Shown here: piece after piece, positions 59,091 through 64,000 of the stretch | Layout of the letters: every line of letters starts with the position of its first letter | Position numbering within the stretch: position 1 is the first letter of the stretch | DNA from: Chlamydomonas reinhardtii | Lineage: Eukaryota; Chlorophyta; Chlorophyceae; Chlamydomonadales; Chlamydomonadaceae | DNA: 64,000 bases | Assembly: GCF_000002595.2 (NCBI RefSeq) | Contig: NC_057019.1 | Span: forward strand, 5,130,880 to 5,194,879 | Direction: 5' to 3' | Position numbers and translations under genes: made by a program | The notes under the pieces: model-generated | Seen by the model: only the letters and a program-made list of their open reading frames with translations | Told to the model about the DNA's origin: nothing | Databases searched by the model: none

Positions 59091-61682
59091 ATGCAAGGAG
59101 GTCAAGTTCTGGCTGGGGTTTCCCCGGCCAGCACCTCGCCGGCGCCGGCGGCCCAGCGAGCACGGAGCCTCAGTACGCGTAATGTCGTAGCTCAGGCGGA
59201 TAATTCAGAGCGCTGGCGCACGCAAGGCGGGAGAGGTGCGCAGTTGCCCGGGGCATGCGCAGTTGCCCCGCGCGTTATGAACGCTACAACCAAAGCACAA
59301 ATTGGTGTCCTGCATGCGTCCATGATGCTTAGGCATATCCATGGCGCTTGTATTCATTTGCTGCGACAGCGCTTCTGCCAGACCGCTGGGCGGGGGGGGG
59401 GTCACACGGGGCACACACGGTCGGAATCAAGGGTTTGCTGCGAGTCGGGATCGAAGCTTGCTTCTATTGGCAGCAGGGAGCACACCAAGCAGGGTCCTGT
59501 CGGCCGCGGCTACGTGACGCACACGCACGCCTCCAGAGTCCAGGCTCGCGCGGGGCCGCCGTGGCCCTACCCGAACCCATGACAACGCCTGGCCCTTCGG
59601 CGCCTGGCCCTTCCTTCGCTCGTGTACGCAGGTGGCGGTGGCGGCGGCCGGGGCGGCGGCCGGGGCGGGGGCCGCGGCGGGGGCGGCGGCGGCAACCGCC
59701 GCGGCAAGACGTACGTGAGCGAGAGCGGCATGACGCTCAAGAGCTACGTGGCCAGTGACGGGCAGGTAGGGGAGTAGGAGGAGGAGAAGAAGGAGGAGCA
59801 GCAGCAGGTGGGGGTGCTGGTGGCAGAAGACAGCGCCGGGGCCAAAGCAGCTACTGCGGGTTCAAGGCGCGAGGCTTGGGGGCTTTGGCATGCACAGAGG
59901 GTAGGTATGCGCATCCCGTAACCCTGGTCAAACGGTGTGCGCGCACGCTATCTGCGCCCAAGGGCGCTGGCGGGCAGGGGCGTGCCATTGTGGACACACA
60001 GCCTCACACGTCCACCCGGAGAGGTGACAGGCTCCGGGCCCCAGGTGCCCTCCAGCTCTGGCCCTGCACCACAGCCCGCCCATGCCCTCCACCGCACCTG
60101 CACACACTGCGCAAACCCTTCCAGAACACCCACAACGACACAACAGCGTATCACGACTCAAGCAATCACACCGCTCAAACACACACCGACGCAACTCTCA
60201 CACGCGCCACCCGCAGGAGCACTTGGGCAGCGCGCTGCAGAAGCGCAGGTACAAGCCCTTCCCGGGCCCGCCGACCAACGGCGGCCCGCCGCTGCGCATC
60301 CTGCCCATCGGCGGCCTGGGCGAGATCGGCATGAACTGCATGTTGGCGGGCGTGGGCGACAGATACGTGGTCATTGACGCCGGCCTGATGTTCCCCGAGT
60401 GAGTGCAGGCTGTGATCTGGAAAGGGGATGAGAAAAGGGAGCGGAGAGGGGGCACAGCGAGGAGGTACGGTAGTCCATACCGTATGCATTGTCGAAAGCA
60501 GGGTGGGGAGCAAGAGCAAGGAGGGGGGAGTGAGAGCGAGGGCGCGGGTTGCCGGTCGGGGCGGAGGTGATGGTGCGGCAGCGCGGTATACCGTAGCTGA
60601 ACATGCTCCCCGCCTTCCTGCCCTCCTGCAGCTTCTCCGACCTGGGCATGCAGAAGATCCTACCCGACACCGACTTCCTGGCTCAGTGGAAGGACCGCAT
60701 CGAGGCGCTCATCATCACACACGGCCACGAGGACCACATCGGCGCGCTGCCATGGGTAAGCAGCCGGCAGCGGGGGAGCGGGGCAGCGGGTAGCGATACG
60801 GGGGGGCGAGTGGTACAGGAGGGCGTGGAGGGGGAGGGGCAGGCGGAGTGGCAAGGGAGGGCGTGGAGGGGGAGGGGCGGGCATGACGGGGCTAACCAGT
60901 ACTGCTACACTCAAACCGTCCCACATCCCCGTCTATGCGCCGCCCCCACTGGGTCTTAGTCGTTGGGCTCGGGCATGTAACCCACCTCTGCGCAAACCTG
61001 ACAACACCCCCCTCCAAACCTCTCCTCCTCCCCGTCTGCTCCCCCCCTCCCCAGGTGGTTCCGGCTCTGGACCCGGCCACGCCCATCTACGCCTCGTCCT
61101 TCGTGATGCAGCTGGTGAAGCGGCGTCTCACCGAGTACAACCTATGGGACGAGAAGCGCTTCATCACCTTTGACATGCGGCAGCGCTTCCAGGCGGGGCC
61201 CTTCGAGTGAGTGTGGCGCTCGCTGAGGGCGACTGCGCGACTGGTCCTGTAAATCTAAGGGGAAGGGGCGTTGTCGGGGACTCGGGGGCAGAGCAATGAA
61301 TTGCAAAGGGGATGTGTCTAAGAGGCTGAAGGGAAGATGCGTGCCGCGAGGTCCCGATACGATACGGTTGTTCGCTAATCTTCGCCCCTGTCGCCGCTGC
61401 CTTGTTGACGTGCATCCGCGGCTGTGGCTCACAGGATCGAGCCGGTGCGCGTGACGCACTCCATCCCGGACTGCTGCGGCCTCATCATGCGCAGCGACGA
61501 GGGAACCATTGTGCACACCGGTGAGACATCGATACGCGGGCGAGTGCGAGCACGAGTGCGAGGCTTGTGCCGATGCCCAACCTTGGACTCCCCTCCGCCA
61601 CCTTCGGCTACGTGCTTGCTCCCAACCTCGCGCAATCCTTGCAGTATCCGCAACCCCCTCCCGCAACCCAGTCCCCACTCGT

Positions 61683-61763
<81 letters not shown>

Positions 61764-62689
61764 GGCGACTGGAAGATCGACGAGAACCCTCTGGACGGCG
61801 AGCAGTTCGACCGCGAGCTGTTCATGGCGCTGGGCAGTGAGCCCGTGGCGCTCATGATGAGCGACTCCACAAACGTGCTCAGCCCCGGCCGCACACTCAG
61901 CGAGCAGGTGCGGGTGGGGGTGCGGGTGCGGCTCGGAAGGGCGCAGAGGAGCGGGGAGGGCGCAGAGAGGGGGCGCGGCTGAAGCCAGCGTACAGGGATG
62001 TGGACTGGGCTGTGGGCAGGGTGGTGGGGATGGCCGCATGGGGCAGGGATTGTGAGAAACGCTCGGAATGAAGGGGCGCAGGCAACTGCAGACGAGTGCG
62101 CCCCTTCTTCTTACGGGCGACGATTCCAGGACTCTTGGGACCGATTGGGCTCGGGCACATAACCCCCCGCCACACTCCTCTCCCTTCCCTCCTTGCCTCC
62201 CCTCCTCTCCTTCCCTCCTCTGATTCCCTCCTCCCCTTCCCTCCTCCTCCCCGCCGCTCCCCTCCTCCCCTCAGGTGGTGCACGACTCCCTGGTGGAGAA
62301 GGTGTTGGAGCACAACGGTCGGGGCCGGGTCATCTGCACCCAGTTCGCATCCAACCTCCACCGCCTGTACGGCGTGAAGCGCGCGGCGGACGCGGCGGGG
62401 CGGAAGATCTGCTTCGTGGGTGAGCGCGGTACCGCGGGGCGGGGGAGGGGGTTTCAGTGAGGCACTCGACACAAGTAATCATGAGTGTACTCCCCGCTAC
62501 ACTTCTCTGTACCAATCCTTGCAACCCCCCCCCACACACACACACACACCAGACACGTCCTCGTCTCTTCCAACCAACCCTCAATCCCTCCTGGCCCCCC
62601 CTTCTTAAATAATCATGAATGTAATCCCCACCACACACACATACACACACACACACACTGTCTTTGCGCAACGTTTTCCTTGTGCTCTT

Positions 62690-62725
<36 letters not shown>

Positions 62726-63617
62726 GACCCCCTCAGGCGCCTCCCTGAACCACTACCTGGAGGCCGCCTGGCGGGACGGCCGCGCGCCCTTCGACCCCAA
62801 GGAGCTCATGCCCACCGAGCAGCTGAGGCACGCCAACCCCAACGAGGTGGGGAGAGGGGGAAAGCTGGAAGGGGCTGTGGGGGTCGGGAGAGGGGGAAAG
62901 CTAGAGGGGGCTGTGGGGTTGAGGAGAGGGGGAAAGCAGCAGTTATCAGCTGCAGATCGATCGAGGGAAGGGTGTGTGTGGTGTGAGCAGGCTCGCCGCC
63001 CTGGCTCCATGTTTGCCCCCGAATGACACAAACACACGTACGAACCTTAAAACACACACGAACGACCCCTCTCTCACGCACACCTGCAGGTGCTGATTGT
63101 GACTACGGGCAGTCAGGGAGAGCCGCGGGCGCAGCTGTCCATGGCGGCCCGTGACCAGTCCAACATCCTCAAGACACTGCCCGGGGTGAGCGACGGGCGG
63201 CGGGAGGGGTAGACAGCTGCTGAGTGTTTGCATGCATGGATCCCGGTGTTTGGGGAGAAGTCACAAGGCAAAGGAGTGTACACCGTGCATCTTCATGTGT
63301 ATGTGTGCGTTTGATGGCCACACGAGAGAGCGGGGTAGACGAGTTCGCCATGGCGCTGTACTGAGTGACACCCGTGGCCCCTGTCTACTTCGCTACACTT
63401 CTCTGTACCACTCCTTGCAACCCCCCTCCCCCCAAGATGGTCTACCGTCTACCACTTCCTTAACTAATCATGAATGTAACCCTCCCTCAGGACCTGCTGC
63501 TGTACAGCGCCAAGGTCATCCCCGGCAATGAGGGCAAGGTGACCAAGATGCTCAACGCACTGGCGGGGCAGGGCGCGCGCGTGAGGCAGAGCCGCGCCGA
63601 CAACCTGCACACCTCGG
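59091..63617 (+). CDS. RNJ: Plastid-type ribonuclease J, 3' end beyond window
   Basis: Eleven exons in view: 59091-59235, 59632-59765, 60217-60398, 60632-60755, 61055-61206, 61435-61520, 61765-61907, 62275-62419, 62737-62846, 63090-63185 and 63491-63617; phases agree, and the last exon ends in phase 1 so the gene continues. Exon 1 encodes an Ala/Ser/Arg-rich presequence ([21 protein letters not shown]), consistent with plastid import. Exon 2 begins with a Gly/Arg repeat. The metallo-beta-lactamase core follows: [13 protein letters not shown], the zinc motif [36 protein letters not shown] and MMSDSTN, then the beta-CASP part with STTG-like VTTGSQGEP and VIPGNE. RNase J matures plastid rRNAs and mRNA 5' ends and removes antisense RNA. 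All visible metal-ligand motifs are intact. The first-exon choice is inferred from phase and composition. Confidence 0.88.
61682..61757. repeat. (CA)n microsatellite at an RNase J acceptor
   Basis: A CA run reaches almost to the CAG acceptor at 61764. Confidence 0.9.
62618..62725. repeat. (CA)n tracts with 3'-intron module
   Basis: Two CA tracts flank TTTTCCTTGTGCTCTTTAAC at 62675-62694, just before the acceptor at 62736. Confidence 0.9.
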
Positions 63618-63879
63618 GTGAGAGAGCAGGCAGGCGGGCAGGGATGCAGGTTTGAAGGAGATGAAGCGGAGCGGGGGCCAGCGGCAGTGGCAACGGGGCG
63701 TTGGGTATCACGTACGTGATGTGGAGGTGCGGCTCCTCTGTCCTGGGCCCACAGCCAACAGGATATTCCGTTCCCACTGCCCTGAGTTTGCAGCCCCCTA
63801 CCCATAACCCTTAACTTACAACCCACCCCCGACCCCACCCATTATGCACACACACAACCAGCTGAGCGGGCTTTCAATT

Positions 63880-63932
63880 CCTTCTTTAACACACACGCGC
63901 GCGCACACACACATACAGTCACACACACACAG

Positions 63933-63978
<46 letters not shown>
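63880..63978. repeat. (CA)n microsatellite in final visible RNase J intron
   Basis: CTTCTTTAACACACACGCG followed by a long CA run, again resembling the 3'-intron module. Confidence 0.85.
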
Positions 63979-63980
<2 letters not shown>

Positions 63981-64000
63981 GCGAATGGTGGGTATCGGTA

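Noticed and set aside
61429-61840. Open frames of repeated Thr-His or Val-Cys in CA tracts
   Set aside because: They are translations of CA microsatellites inside RNase J introns.

Overview
The window is nuclear DNA of a green alga, most likely chlamydomonadalean (volvocine-type). The evidence is GC-rich coding sequence in many short exons, GTGAG/GTGCG donors with CAG acceptors, Ala/Gly-rich low-complexity linkers, dense CA/GT microsatellites, and a plastid-type gene set (transit-peptide ADP-glucose pyrophosphorylase, RNase J). The species cannot be told. Exon models were assembled by hand from splice signals, reading-frame phase and family motifs.

Layout, left to right. (1) 1-717 (-): 5' part of an unrecognised gene. 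(2) 1197-2317 (+): Mpv17/PMP22 protein. (3) 3382-4804 (+): TLC-domain membrane protein. (4) 5195-9488 (+): TKL-like protein kinase with a coiled-coil N-terminus. (5) 10952-11682 (-): small unknown gene. (6) 12161-20943 (-): a 15-exon, about 1772-residue membrane-anchored diflavin reductase related to methionine synthase reductase. It carries three tandem flavodoxin domains and a long Ala/Glu/Lys helix, and is the most striking object here. (7) 21311-25500 (+): DEAD-box helicase of the DDX49/Dbp8 type. (8) 26576-31892 (-): divergent plastid ADP-glucose pyrophosphorylase. (9) 33062-35546 (-): SEC14/CRAL-TRIO protein with a His-rich tail. (10) 36577-40616 (+): ACOT9-type double-hotdog thioesterase. 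(11) 40772-41293: a MITE-like element, then a perfect hairpin at 41739-41792. (12) 42105-43875 (-): DUF4864 protein, divergent from (13) 44205-45434 (+): TVP23 Golgi protein. (14) 46833-48963 (-): actobindin-like multi-WH2 protein, divergent from (15) 49619-50092 (+): small, probably mitochondrial, membrane protein. (16) 52057-58059 (-): large ARM-like repeat protein, divergent from (17) 59091 to the window end (+): plastid RNase J, cut by the window edge.

The genes form no evident pathway; this is ordinary nuclear gene order with short intergenic gaps. The introns share several recurring sequence modules: one just after donors, others just before acceptors. These may be traces of introner-like or other short intron-borne repeats. 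No rRNA, tRNA, CRISPR array, retroviral element or virus-like element was recognised.
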